A stretch of 64,000 nucleotides of DNA from NCBI GenBank assembly GCA_029953675.1, contig JAMWBK010000010.1, forward strand, positions 963,501 through 1,027,500, given 5' to 3'. Both the position numbers and the translations under genes were made by a program. The DNA is from Rhodosorus marinus (lineage: Eukaryota > Rhodophyta > Stylonematophyceae > Stylonematales > Stylonemataceae). The notes beneath the pieces were generated by a model. The model worked only from the letters and a program-made list of their open reading frames with translations. It was not told the origin of the DNA and made no database searches. Shown in pieces: positions 10,445 through 20,049 of the stretch; position 1 is the stretch's first letter, and every line of letters starts with the position of its first letter.

Positions 10445-11656
10445 ATGGCGCCTGGTAACCTTAAAAAGGTCCTGGTTCTGAATGCCGGGTCCTCGTCGTT
10501 GAAGTTCAAGTTATTCGCGCGATCGAAGGGTTTGAGTTTGAGCTTGGAATCGCGCGGTGTTGCTGAGAGAATTGGAGACTTGAAGTCAGCGATATCTTTC
10601 TGTGACGCTTCTGGCAAGCAGAAGAACCTATCCAGCCAACTTGGAGATCATCAAGAGGCTCTGGGAACGATTTTCAACGAACTCAAGTTATCTGCCAGTG
10701 ATCTCTACGCTGTGGGACACAGGGTCACTCATGGAAGTGATAAGATTTACAAGGCTTCCAGAATAACTCCGGAGGTGAAGAAGATCATCGTTGACACGAT
10801 ACCTCTTGCCCCGCTTCACAATCCCGTGAACCTTCTGGGGATCGAGAGCGCTGAAGCTCTTCTCGGTGATGAGGTGCCTCAAGTCGCGGTCTTCGATACT
10901 GCGTTTCATCATTCCATTCCTCCGGAAGCTTACCTCTACGCGGTTCCTTTGAAGGATACAGCGGAGAGGCTGTCTGTCAGAAAGTATGGATATCACGGCA
11001 GCTCATACGCCTTCCTGTTGAATCGCGCAGCAGAGTACTTCCACAAGCCAAAGCAACAGCTCAATCTTATCATCTGCCATTTGGGAGCTGGCGCGAGTAT
11101 GGCGTGCATAAAGCAAGGCAAATGTGTCGATACCACCATGGGGATGACGCCTCTTGAGGGACTGTGCATGAGCACAAGAAGTGGAGATATCGATCCTGGA
11201 GCAGTTCTGTTTCTAGTGAACAAGCTAGGCGTAGGCAAGACCGATCAGCTCTTGAACAAGCAGTCAGGATTGTATGGCCTGTCCGGGTTCAAGGACATGA
11301 GAGAGGTTTTAGAAAATGTCGAGCAGGGAGATAGAGGGTCCGAGCTCGCGCTAAGTATATTTGTTGGTCGAGTCAGGAAGTACCTCGGTGCCTACATCGT
11401 GAACCTGAACGGTAATTTGGATGGAGTGGTGTTCTCTGCGGGGATTGGGGAGCACTCCACTCTTGTGAGAGAAAGGATCTGCAAAGGGCTGGAGGGTTTC
11501 GGTATAGAGCTATCTCCGACGCGAAATCTAAGCACGAAAGAGGGCGAAATCAGCAGCAACAGAAGCAGGGTGAAAGTCTTGGTCCTTCCTACTGATGAAG
11601 AGCAGCAGATCGCAATGGAGACGGTCTCCGTCATCAATGGCCTCGGTGATGGCTAG
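10445..11656 (+). CDS. ackA: Acetate kinase
   Basis: A single uninterrupted frame encodes 403 residues, the usual length of acetate kinase. It interconverts acetate plus ATP and acetyl phosphate plus ADP. Family landmarks appear in order: VLNAGSSSLKFKLF at the N-terminus, GHRVTHG, LAPLHNP, VAVFDTAFH, YGYHGSSYAF, ICHLGAGASMACI, MSTRSGDIDPG, SGLYGLSGFKDMREV, FSAGIGEHST and TDEEQQIA. The catalytic and phosphate-loop regions of the ASKHA fold are therefore intact. The ATG at 10445 is the first in frame and lies directly before the conserved core. The frame is open for another 63 codons upstream without an ATG, so a spliced upstream exon with a targeting peptide is possible. No phosphotransacetylase gene is in the window. 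No intron is present, unlike most neighbours. Confidence 0.95.
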   Translation: MAPGNLKKVLVLNAGSSSLKFKLFARSKGLSLSLESRGVAERIGDLKSAISFCDASGKQKNLSSQLGDHQEALGTIFNELKLSASDLYAVGHRVTHGSDKIYKASRITPEVKKIIVDTIPLAPLHNPVNLLGIESAEALLGDEVPQVAVFDTAFHHSIPPEAYLYAVPLKDTAERLSVRKYGYHGSSYAFLLNRAAEYFHKPKQQLNLIICHLGAGASMACIKQGKCVDTTMGMTPLEGLCMSTRSGDIDPGAVLFLVNKLGVGKTDQLLNKQSGLYGLSGFKDMREVLENVEQGDRGSELALSIFVGRVRKYLGAYIVNLNGNLDGVVFSAGIGEHSTLVRERICKGLEGFGIELSPTRNLSTKEGEISSNRSRVKVLVLPTDEEQQIAMETVSVINGLGDG

Positions 11657-11849
11657 CGGTGGACTCATTAGTTCTTCCGTCCCGTCATGAAAGATATGCA
11701 GCTGTAGTGATCACTGACTGGATCCGTCGACCTAACCTTGCGCGAGCTGATCTGTGGTCCTAATCATCGACCGAGGTGTACCTCAGCTTTGTTCGGAATC
11801 CATTTTATCGTCATGTAGAATTTTGATGCGCATTTGACGGGAGCTTTTG

Positions 11850-14128
11850 CTAGTCCTTCTTTATCCGGATGGTTTCCAGTGCGGAAGAATAGAACCTGTC
11901 GTCAAGCTCCTTGCTGTCAGACGAACCAGGTACTGGCTTCGTCAGAATCATAATCAGGTCCGTGAGAACCTCGTGATTGCCAAGGATTTCAGTGTGCGTG
12001 GATGCCTTCGGTCCACCCCTTGGCAATCCGAAGTCCAAGTTTTTTATGCTTTCCACGGTCTCCTCGAAGACGTCGGTCTCGTGCAAATACTCTCTGGTCA
12101 CGGTCCGAATCCCCGCGGGGTTTTGTGGGGTTGTACCGTTCCACAGATTAATGCAAGGATACGCCAGACTTTCCTGCACAGTGTTTCAGGAAGAGGTTTT
12201 ATGGTGAAACATGGAACTTGGTAAATCAACAGAAGCTCGTGAAAGTCGTTCGATCGTACCAGCGGAACTGTGGCATCGCCCTCGCCATCGTAAGCGATGC
12301 CTCGAGTGAGTCTCTTATCTGGTGTGTCTGTGTCTAGAATCAAAGGAATCTCGGTGAAGTACTCCGGAGTCTTCGTGTTTGGAACGTAGTGGTAACCTCG
12401 CTCGGTTCCCTCATCCGGGCTGTAGCCATAGAGACAGTAGATCTTCTGCGTTTTGTCCGTAAATGGGAGGGCCTTTTCGAAGGGATTAGTCCACGTTCGA
12501 GGGTCCGAGTTATCCGGGTTCAGCTTTGTCCCTAGTGAGAACAGGCTTCTCACTCTGTTCATGTAGTCTGGTGCTAGCTCGTCCAGGACACTAAGCATTT
12601 CCGGTACCGTATAGTTCTTCGATGATATCTTCTCCAGCTGTGCTCGAAGCTGTGGCGAGTATGTCTTAGACTCGGACGCGTCATCAGCACTGAACAGCTC
12701 AGCCAGCCGTTTCTTGATATCTATTGGAAAGGTCAGCCCGTAGTACTCCTTGTCTGGCCACACAGAGTTGTCTCCCTTGGGGAACATAGTTGGAACCGAT
12801 CCAAGGCTTCGGAAAAACGCCAGGAGCTTGTTGTTCAGTTTACCTCCCGTAAACTGCTGAGCGATTCGGCCGATATCGACCGTATCCCGTGTCTCCGCAC
12901 TGACGCCGCAAGACACCGCCTTTGGCACTCCAAGATGAGCTCCGGCAATGTTTACCCAAGCGCCCACGTACTTTTCGAGCCACTCAGGTCCTTCAAAAAG
13001 AACAGGTGCACGGTTAGAACGTCGTTGGGGGAGAGCATTCAGGACTTCTACTCGGGGTTACAATTCTTGACACCGTACCGCGCTCGTTGGCAACCCAATT
13101 CAGGAAGTAAAAAGCCATATTGCTGCCCATACTATGCGCCAGGATTGCGACCCGCTCTTTGTTACGACGGTGTAAGAATTCTATTTCGTGCATTATCCTA
13201 CTGAACACACCGTCTTCCTGCTCGAGGGTTGTGGCAGACAAGCGCCAATCGTAGGAGAATACCTTCAGGCTCCGCGAGTCATAGCCGACATCGGCTAAAT
13301 TCTCAAACACCTGGGAACGACACAACCTCAGCTGATTGAGGATTGAACAGGTGATTCGAATGCCGCTGGGTTTTTGCATTTACCTTCCCCCAAACAACGT
13401 ATCCGGGCATCAAATAGTCCATGGAGTTATACCCCTCGGTGGCTCTTATCTTTACGCCTTCCGGGTCGGTCCATTCCGGGGTTAGGCTAAGGTGCTCCAG
13501 CCAACATGTGAGATTCCTGAGCGCCGCCCTAGCACACTGGGCTGACCCCCAGTATCTGTTGTTGGGGTATCGAAGCTGAGACGTTAGCAATTGAGCGAGA
13601 GTGTCCTTGGTAGGATCTGGAGATCGTACTTTTCTCTAAAAGAATATGAGGAGCAATCCCGGCCCTCCCAGATCTCGAGCATTGACGAGGTAATCCCAGG
13701 GAGAACAATCACCGGCATTGAAGCTGTCCTTGTACCCTTCAGGTCTTGCCCTGGCCTTCTTACCTCATCATTGCTGTAACCTTCCCCAAGGTCCCTGACA
13801 AAGGTCTCAAACTGATCAACAGCGTCCTTCATTCTCTCATCGCTCCGCATCTTGTCCATAAAGGCCCGAATGTCTTCGTCATCCTCCATATGCTCTGCCA
13901 TAGACCTGGTGCAAGAACCGTACCAAAAACAACGCAAGCTAAGAACAAAATAAAACTCTGCAAGCCTATTGGCTTATCCCCCCAAAGTGCTTACTTGGCA
14001 ATCTTGTTGGGCACCTTTTTGACCATCAAGGTCGAGATGACTATCGCCAGAACAAGCACCACCAACGAGACAATGCCCATAGTCTGCATCGCAGATTTCA
14101 CTGACGAACTACCCTTTTCACGTGCCAT
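11850..14128 (-). CDS. PDAT: Phospholipid:diacylglycerol acyltransferase
   Basis: Six exons on the minus strand give 622 residues: 13995-14128, 13630-13905, 13384-13555, 13079-13310, 12260-12990 and 11850-12173. The enzyme moves an acyl chain from a phospholipid to diacylglycerol, making triacylglycerol, and belongs to the LCAT-like lipases. A single membrane segment (MGIVSLVVLVLAIVISTLMV) sits near residue 20. The luminal domain then shows PVIVLPGITSSMLEIWEGR, the CWLEHLSL lid region, MDYLMPGYVVWGKVFENLA, SYDWRLS, the nucleophile elbow AHSMGS, NIAGAHLGVPKAV, GEGDATVPL with the likely catalytic Asp, NPAGIRTVTREYLHE and RGGPKASTHTEILGN, where the catalytic His is expected. Introns are 73-89 bp. 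Length and motif order match plant and algal PDAT. Targeting to the ER is expected from the family, but a plastid-envelope location cannot be excluded. Confidence 0.93.
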
Positions 14129-16475
14129 TTCTTCTCCTTTCCTTTTAGCTGAGTTTTCACTCAGACCCTCAAACCAAACTCCTGAAATACTCAGATCCAA
14201 GCTCCCCACAGACGTGATCTCCTCTTCCCTCCAGCAGCACCTTCCCCAAACACCATTCGCAATCCACAATCGGACACCAAAAAAAAAAAAACACGCTCTC
14301 CGCAAAACGTCCGAAAAAAAGAAAGAAATTGAATGGAAGTGATTTCCATTGGCCCATCAGCAACTGATTATTATTTAAAAAGAGAATATATATCAAAACT
14401 CTATTAACTTATTTGTATTTTATTTAATTATTTGCACCAATAAAATACACATGATATGATATCTTCTATTTTTCATCTGATCATTTAAATTCTAGAAACA
14501 GGGCTTGGAGATTCTTTTCACTATATTAGTATTCGATCGTCATCATGCGTTTTCTGAGGAGCGCCAGTACGGAGCACGCTGGTGACGCATGTCCAACAAT
14601 AATCGTAGCGGTAGAGCGCCAGAGCGTCAGATGAAGCCGCCCGAGAAGGCTTTCAAGACGCCCTGGGTCATTTTCGAGAGACAGGACGAAGTTATCGGGA
14701 AAGCAAACTCCGTCTAAAAGCCCAAGAGAGTCGATTGTGAGTGGTACAAACCCATGGGACAGCGCCGTGTCCGGAAACGTAGGATGAGCCATCGCCACGG
14801 TGTCTTGAGGCTCCTTCAGTCGTCGCTTTGAAACCAGATACATCGCGTCGAGCAGAAGCCGGAAAGTATCTCGCAGCCTGAGGATACGGATATGGATCAC
14901 TCAAGATACTCGTCCGCGGTGCCTGAACATCAGGAGCAAGCACCCTATCTGCTGGTCAAGGGACCTCGTATCCCACCACTAGGTATATTTCGAGCGAATT
15001 CGACCGCAGATATCGGAACAACAGTCTCTTTATCTACGAACACGAACGAATACGGGTCCCCATGATCCCCCCCAGGCTAGACCCTACCAAAGGGTACCAA
15101 ACCTTGTTATTTAAGGTGAAGTGAACCAATGATATGGATAAGACAATAACGGAACCAGTTTTTTGTTTTTCAGGTAAAAAAAAGGAAATATTGTTCGTCG
15201 GTATTTTGTTGGCTTTTTGAGGGGGGGGAGGTGGGGAAAAGAAGTACGGAGTGAGCGAAGGCAATGGCAATGGTGGTGGAGGGATGCTGGTAGATGGAGG
15301 TGATTAAAGAAAACCGAATCAGGTATTAGCCTAAGGACAGAAGGAGGAAGCTCTTATAGTGCGGCGTATTCCGTCTCTTTTTCACGTAGTACTCCAAACG
15401 CTCTCTGAATACAAGGTGTTTTAGAACGTTGAGTAGTGCGGTGTGTCTGATGACCGGTTCGGACGTTTGGAGCGTGGCAGTGTTTAGGGCCAGAGCAAGA
15501 ATCGGAATGGAGACATGCCAAAGACTACTGAAGATAGTAGAGAATGGCTAGTATCGTTTGAAGACACTGGTTGTATGATGCGTTTTGTCACAGTGCCAAG
15601 TTGAGCCTGAAGCCAGCGCACTCTTGAACACATGGTGCTCAACCCATACCCAGTGTATTTTTACTCTCTTGTATGGCCACCTGACTCTATGGTGCAGCTT
15701 TAGCTGGCTGATGGTAATCGCAGGCTTCATCATAGGAGTCCTTTTCGTAACTCCCTGAGAGCTGAAGAAGAAAAAAGCTACTGATCCTCTTGCACAACTG
15801 GTTCCCTGTCGCTTAACGTATGCGGACTTCACTGAACACGGCGAAATAGTGTAAGAGCCTCTGTTCTTTACAACCTATGTTTCAGAGAGCTCTGGCTATC
15901 GCTTGATTCTGAATTTCTAACACCAACATGGAGAGGCAGCCTTCAGCAGCGATACCCAGTATGTTGGCCACCCCGGGCATCGCGAATCCTCGCTCGAGGC
16001 ACTCTCCAATTGCGCCCATTGTCTAGCAGACTATTACCATACGCTGGGCGTTCGGTTTCTGCTTTGGAGCATGTGCCTACCGCCGCGCACCATGATGCAC
16101 GAAGAACTAGTAGGTAGTAACCCCCAGTCCCTTGGGCTCGCATCTCAACGGCCAGCTCAGGCAAGGAGCGTGGTCAAGTTCTCCGCGCGGATCGCGAAAG
16201 AATCGTACTCGGGTACCATGCTTGAAGGACAAAGCAAGCGGCGCGGAGCGCTCAATCATACCTTTCAGCTACAGTAGTTCATTTTATTTTCATTCGAGGA
16301 GTGGCTTCTCTTCGGTCTTCGCCGCCTTGACCGTTCCGGACTTTCAAACTAAGGGGGTCGAATCTTCGTTCTGATTTCCGCTGCGTAAAAGCGTAGTCAA
16401 AGTTTGATCCTCAGACTATCTGGTTCTTGTCCAATGACACAAAAGCTTCATTTAAGGAAGCATGCTAAAAACAAG
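14129..16475. other. Intergenic with possible decayed element
   Basis: The first few hundred bases are AT-rich and probably the PDAT promoter. A minus-strand frame at 14526-14900 contains HGFVPLTIDSLGLLDG and LHLTLWRSTATIIVGHASP. This is faintly like the tail of some retroelement reverse transcriptases, but it is too weak to call. Around 15930-16275 the plus strand has short frames (MERQPSAAIPSMLATPGIA) that might be a small gene; no partner exon or family was recognised. Confidence 0.35.
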
Positions 16476-16806
16476 TCACTCGATTCTTCCGTTCTTCCTA
16501 AATTCTCGACACGTTGCAAATAGCAAGGCCGGTCAACGCTCAGCTCTATCGCTTTGCTATGGGATATCTCATGTACACTTACCTCTCCTCCTCCTCTAGC
16601 GATCGCTTCAGGATATCAATTCTATACTTCAACTTTTCGTTCTCAAGCTCAAGCTCCGCTATGCGCTTCGCACTATCCGGGTCGGAAACCGTCGAACCCT
16701 TCCTCAAGTTCGAGTTGGACGATGGCGAGAAATCTTCAAGCTGTTTAATTCGATTCGCGAGATGGACAGCAGCTTGTTCCAAGGACGATAATCTTGTTTC
16801 GTCCAT
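16476..16806 (-). CDS. Small coiled-coil protein, ArgRS-N-terminus-like
   Basis: Two exons, 16583-16806 and 16476-16497, are separated by an 85-bp GT-AG intron and encode 81 residues. The protein starts MDETRLSSLEQAAVHLANRI. It has a Ser-rich linker, then a leucine-zipper helix reading LELENEKLKYRIDILKRSL and a short charged end. That zipper closely resembles the N-terminal extension of animal cytosolic arginyl-tRNA synthetase (pattern ENLKLKYRLNIL-K-L), which in animals helps assemble the multisynthetase complex. No synthetase catalytic domain follows within reach, so this looks like a stand-alone protein. A role as an adaptor is inference; the second exon is short and so less certain. Confidence 0.55.
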
Positions 16807-17448
16807 CTCGTTTCTCCTCTACAAAAAACACAATAGCTCCCCAACCGGCTTCGTCCCAATCACCCCCTTCCCGATGCGCGGTAAGCACTAAAATCTGTGC
16901 AAAAACAAAGTCGAGAAAAATTCGTGAAATTCATTATTCGAATGACCGAATCAAACGATAGGAATTTCAAGGATACATTTGGCCAAGCGGAAATATGTAC
17001 AATTCATAAGTTTAGTTCGAGATGAAATGCCAATGTTACGCCCACTATCGAGCAAGCTTTCAGGGGTTCATTTCTGGCCTTGAGGAAAGTTTCAAATTTC
17101 ATATATCGCGGCCGCGAGCTGCACGATGTTACTTTGCAAGCCGATAATGGCCACATCCTTTGACCTCTCGGTGATGGTGTGGAGGAGGGGAAGGTGGCAT
17201 TGGAGATGGATTGGAGTGTTTACGGTCCAGTCTTGAGGAAAATTTCTATCTGAAATCCTGCTTGTCTTCATGGGAAAGCTCGTTCAGTTGTTCGTTCTCT
17301 AGATAGTGAATTTTTCGTGTTCTAAGCAAAGCTGGGGACGATGATGACGAAAGCGATCCTGAGTTGCTGCGCGGGCGACGGGGAGTGAATTTCTGAACAG
17401 CCGTATCCTGTAAAAAATTTAAGAGGAATAATCTCCGACTGTTTCAGC
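16807..17448. other. Intergenic, shared upstream region
   Basis: This divides the minus-strand coiled-coil gene and the plus-strand PPR gene, which are divergent, so it should hold both promoters. I see no clear TATA box, only mixed sequence with a GCGGC-rich patch near 17107-17120. Confidence 0.5.
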
Positions 17449-19836
17449 ATGGACAGTGGATTTTGTGTTAATGTCTTTGGTGCTTGGGCCAACTTTGGGG
17501 CTGAGAAGCGACCTGTTTGCGAACGTTCCCTGAACGAAGATAATAGAGTCTCGAGCAGAGTCGTAGTTTGTGCGAAGAAGAAGAAGAAGAAGAGAAAGGG
17601 TGCTTCTCCTCCACCTCAGTGGCCTGGCGGGGATCCTGACAATGTGCCCCCCGAGTACGAAGAGCTTTCTGATCATGTTCAGCAGTGTTTCTTGGACTTG
17701 AAATCGAGAAACCTAGAGGCCGCGAGGCTATCTTTCGAGGAGCTTCTTACCTGTGAACTATCCCCCTCAAACCAGATATACGGGTCAATGGTTCTCAACT
17801 TTGCGAAGTGCAGTTCAATTGAGGATGCAGAGAAGACTTTGCGGGTGGCCAACGAAAGGAACGGACCGAGCATTGATGTGTACAATGCGCTTATTCGCTG
17901 CTACTGCCTTGTAAGACGAATGGATAAAGTGAAAGAGGCCTACCACCAGCTCCTTGATCATGGACTGAGGCCGACTGGAAAGACGATCTATGAGATTGGA
18001 ACTCTCGCGACGGCACTTCGTGACAAGGAAACCGCAAAATGGATCATGACTGAGGTTAAAAGACTTCGTCTCCGTAAGGATAGGAACGTTTTTAAGACAA
18101 TCCTTAAGTACTACGCACTTATGGAGGACAGCGATAACCTTGAGCTGGCTAGTTACGAGATGGTTGAGAGCTATGGGATGAGGATGGACGTTGAAGCGTA
18201 TAACATTCGAGTGAACGGACTTGCTTATGCTGGTGAACTGGACACCGCAGAGGATGTTATCAAGGAAATGAAGGAGAACATGCTGAAACCTGATGAAGTT
18301 ACGTATCTAGCGCTTCTGAGAGGGTACGTCCGTGAACGAAATCCAGAAAGGGTGAAGAAGGCCTTCTATCTCATGAAACAGCACAAAGCACGGCCGAACT
18401 CCCTGTCGATGGCTCCGATATTCCGACTGATGGGTGAGATCAATGACTACGAAGGAGCGAGGTTCTATCTGAAGGAGATGCGTATCGCAAAGCTAAGAAT
18501 CTCTTCATTCGTGTTCAATGCAATGATATCGATATTTGCTGCTGCTGGGGACATGAGTTCTGCATTGGAGACATTCCGAAGAATGCAAAAAGAAGATATT
18601 CTCCCGAGTTTGACCACTTATCGGGCACTGTTCCAGGAATACATTTGCGAAGAGAACGACATGCGGTTTCCTCCTTCTGAGGAGATATTCGGGAAACTGT
18701 TAGCCGAGCACAATATTCAAGAGGATTTGTACCTGGATGCGCTTCTTCTTGACGCCTACTTGCGAAACGGGCAGCCAAGTCGAGCCCGCTCCCTGTTGAG
18801 GAGAATCTCCCGCGATGGGCGTCCGGTTAAGGTTGTTATTTACAACGTTATGATCCGCTCCCTGTGCGAAAGAGGACGGACAGAGGAAGCTGAGGAGCTT
18901 CTAAAGCGGATGCGGGTACTAGATATACAACCAAACTACAGATCATTCTCCCCCCTACTGCGCGCATACTGCTTCCAGCTTGAAGACGAAAAAGCGTTCC
19001 AGTGTCTTTTAGAAATGAGAGAAAGCGTGCTCTTCCCAAGGCAGTCAGCTCGATCTTCGGTGCGGTCGGCCCGGAACAAATCGCATAAATTCGAGAGACT
19101 TGTCCCTTTGATACGAGAGATGGATGCTGAACTCATAGAGGAAATGAAGAGGATGCGACTGATCCCTCGGAAGAAGATCCGAAAAATGCTCTACTTGAAA
19201 CGGTACACAGACAACAAAGTATGGAAGATTTTCGAGGACCATCAGCTTCAGTACGATCGGCTGACGGAGAGGATAGACGGCGAACTTTTCGAAAAAGGTC
19301 GTTATAGACCGGACGAGTTGTTTGAGTTTGGGGAGAGAGACAGTGATTTGGCAGCCGACATGGCGATTTTGAACAAAGCCGTTGAGCCCACTTTGCCCCA
19401 GCTAGTTGAAGGAGGACTCATAAGCCAGTCAACGAAGCATCTGTGGGTTGATGAAGACAACGATGATGAACCTCATCAGGACGAACCGCGGAATGCGAGG
19501 CTACTCTCTTCTAGAATAGCTTTCGAAGAGGAGGAAGAAGAGGAAGGGGAAGAGAAAGAAGAGGAAGAAGAGGAAGAAGAGGAAGAAGAGGAAGAAGAGG
19601 AAGAAGAGGAAGAAGAGGAAGGAGAGGAGGAGGAAGAAGAAGAGAACGAAAAGGCCGAGCAATCTGAAGCAGCGCTTAAAGATGAAGAGGAAGAGGGTGA
19701 AGGTGAAGAAGGGGAGGAAGTTGAGAGCTCCTTACCGACCTATAGTAGGTTGGACGTCGAAGTAGATGAGGATATTGACGAGACGAATGACGGAGTAAGC
19801 GAGCAATTTCTCTATCTCATAAAGCTCATCCGCTAG
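17449..19836 (+). CDS. Pentatricopeptide-repeat protein, likely plastid (PPR-1)
   Basis: An intronless gene encodes 795 residues. Helical PPR repeats fill roughly residues 80-540; examples are VYNALIRCYCLVRRMDKVKE, TYLALLRGYVRERNPERVKK and VFNAMISIFAAAGDMSSALE. PPR proteins bind organellar RNA to direct processing, stability, editing or translation; the target cannot be read here. The N-terminus (MDSGFCVNVF, basic and Ser-rich, then VVVCA) looks like a plastid transit peptide with an early Phe and a possible cleavage site before a Lys6-Arg-Lys run at residues 43-50. After the repeats comes a Lys/Arg-rich helical region. Then an extremely acidic tail, about residues 690-760, is encoded by a GAGGAAGAA repeat. 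The start is the only ATG before the transit-like segment. It faces PPR-2 tail to tail. Confidence 0.9.
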   Translation: MDSGFCVNVFGAWANFGAEKRPVCERSLNEDNRVSSRVVVCAKKKKKKRKGASPPPQWPGGDPDNVPPEYEELSDHVQQCFLDLKSRNLEAARLSFEELLTCELSPSNQIYGSMVLNFAKCSSIEDAEKTLRVANERNGPSIDVYNALIRCYCLVRRMDKVKEAYHQLLDHGLRPTGKTIYEIGTLATALRDKETAKWIMTEVKRLRLRKDRNVFKTILKYYALMEDSDNLELASYEMVESYGMRMDVEAYNIRVNGLAYAGELDTAEDVIKEMKENMLKPDEVTYLALLRGYVRERNPERVKKAFYLMKQHKARPNSLSMAPIFRLMGEINDYEGARFYLKEMRIAKLRISSFVFNAMISIFAAAGDMSSALETFRRMQKEDILPSLTTYRALFQEYICEENDMRFPPSEEIFGKLLAEHNIQEDLYLDALLLDAYLRNGQPSRARSLLRRISRDGRPVKVVIYNVMIRSLCERGRTEEAEELLKRMRVLDIQPNYRSFSPLLRAYCFQLEDEKAFQCLLEMRESVLFPRQSARSSVRSARNKSHKFERLVPLIREMDAELIEEMKRMRLIPRKKIRKMLYLKRYTDNKVWKIFEDHQLQYDRLTERIDGELFEKGRYRPDELFEFGERDSDLAADMAILNKAVEPTLPQLVEGGLISQSTKHLWVDEDNDDEPHQDEPRNARLLSSRIAFEEEEEEEGEEKEEEEEEEEEEEEEEEEEEEEEGEEEEEEENEKAEQSEAALKDEEEEGEGEEGEEVESSLPTYSRLDVEVDEDIDETNDGVSEQFLYLIKLIR
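19528..19650 (+). repeat. In-frame GAGGAAGAA trinucleotide-type repeat
   Basis: A near-perfect run of GAG/GAA codons encodes a polyglutamate block in the tail of PPR-1. Such tracts are prone to length change by slippage, and the length is a multiple of three throughout, so the frame is kept. Confidence 0.9.
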
Positions 19837-20049
19837 GTTTTATTTAATGCCGCTGAGCTTTAGGTACAGATTGAAACGGGGTGAATCAGGAACCGCGCTT
19901 CAGCGCTTAGGATCTTAAATCAATTTTACCTACTCTATGTCCGGCTCAGTTATGTGCTCTGTTATTAAAGCTAGACGTCAAAAAGTTACTGTCACACTGA
20001 ACTCATTATACAAAAGGATCTTTTCCTCGAATTCAGCGGTCTCCTAATT

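Noticed and set aside
10445-11656. Bacterial contamination as the source of the acetate kinase gene
   Set aside because: It is flanked on both sides by intron-containing eukaryotic genes in continuous sequence.
13746-14342. 198-residue plus-strand frame over PDAT's first exons
   Set aside because: Shadow of real minus-strand exons, whose translation matches the family closely.
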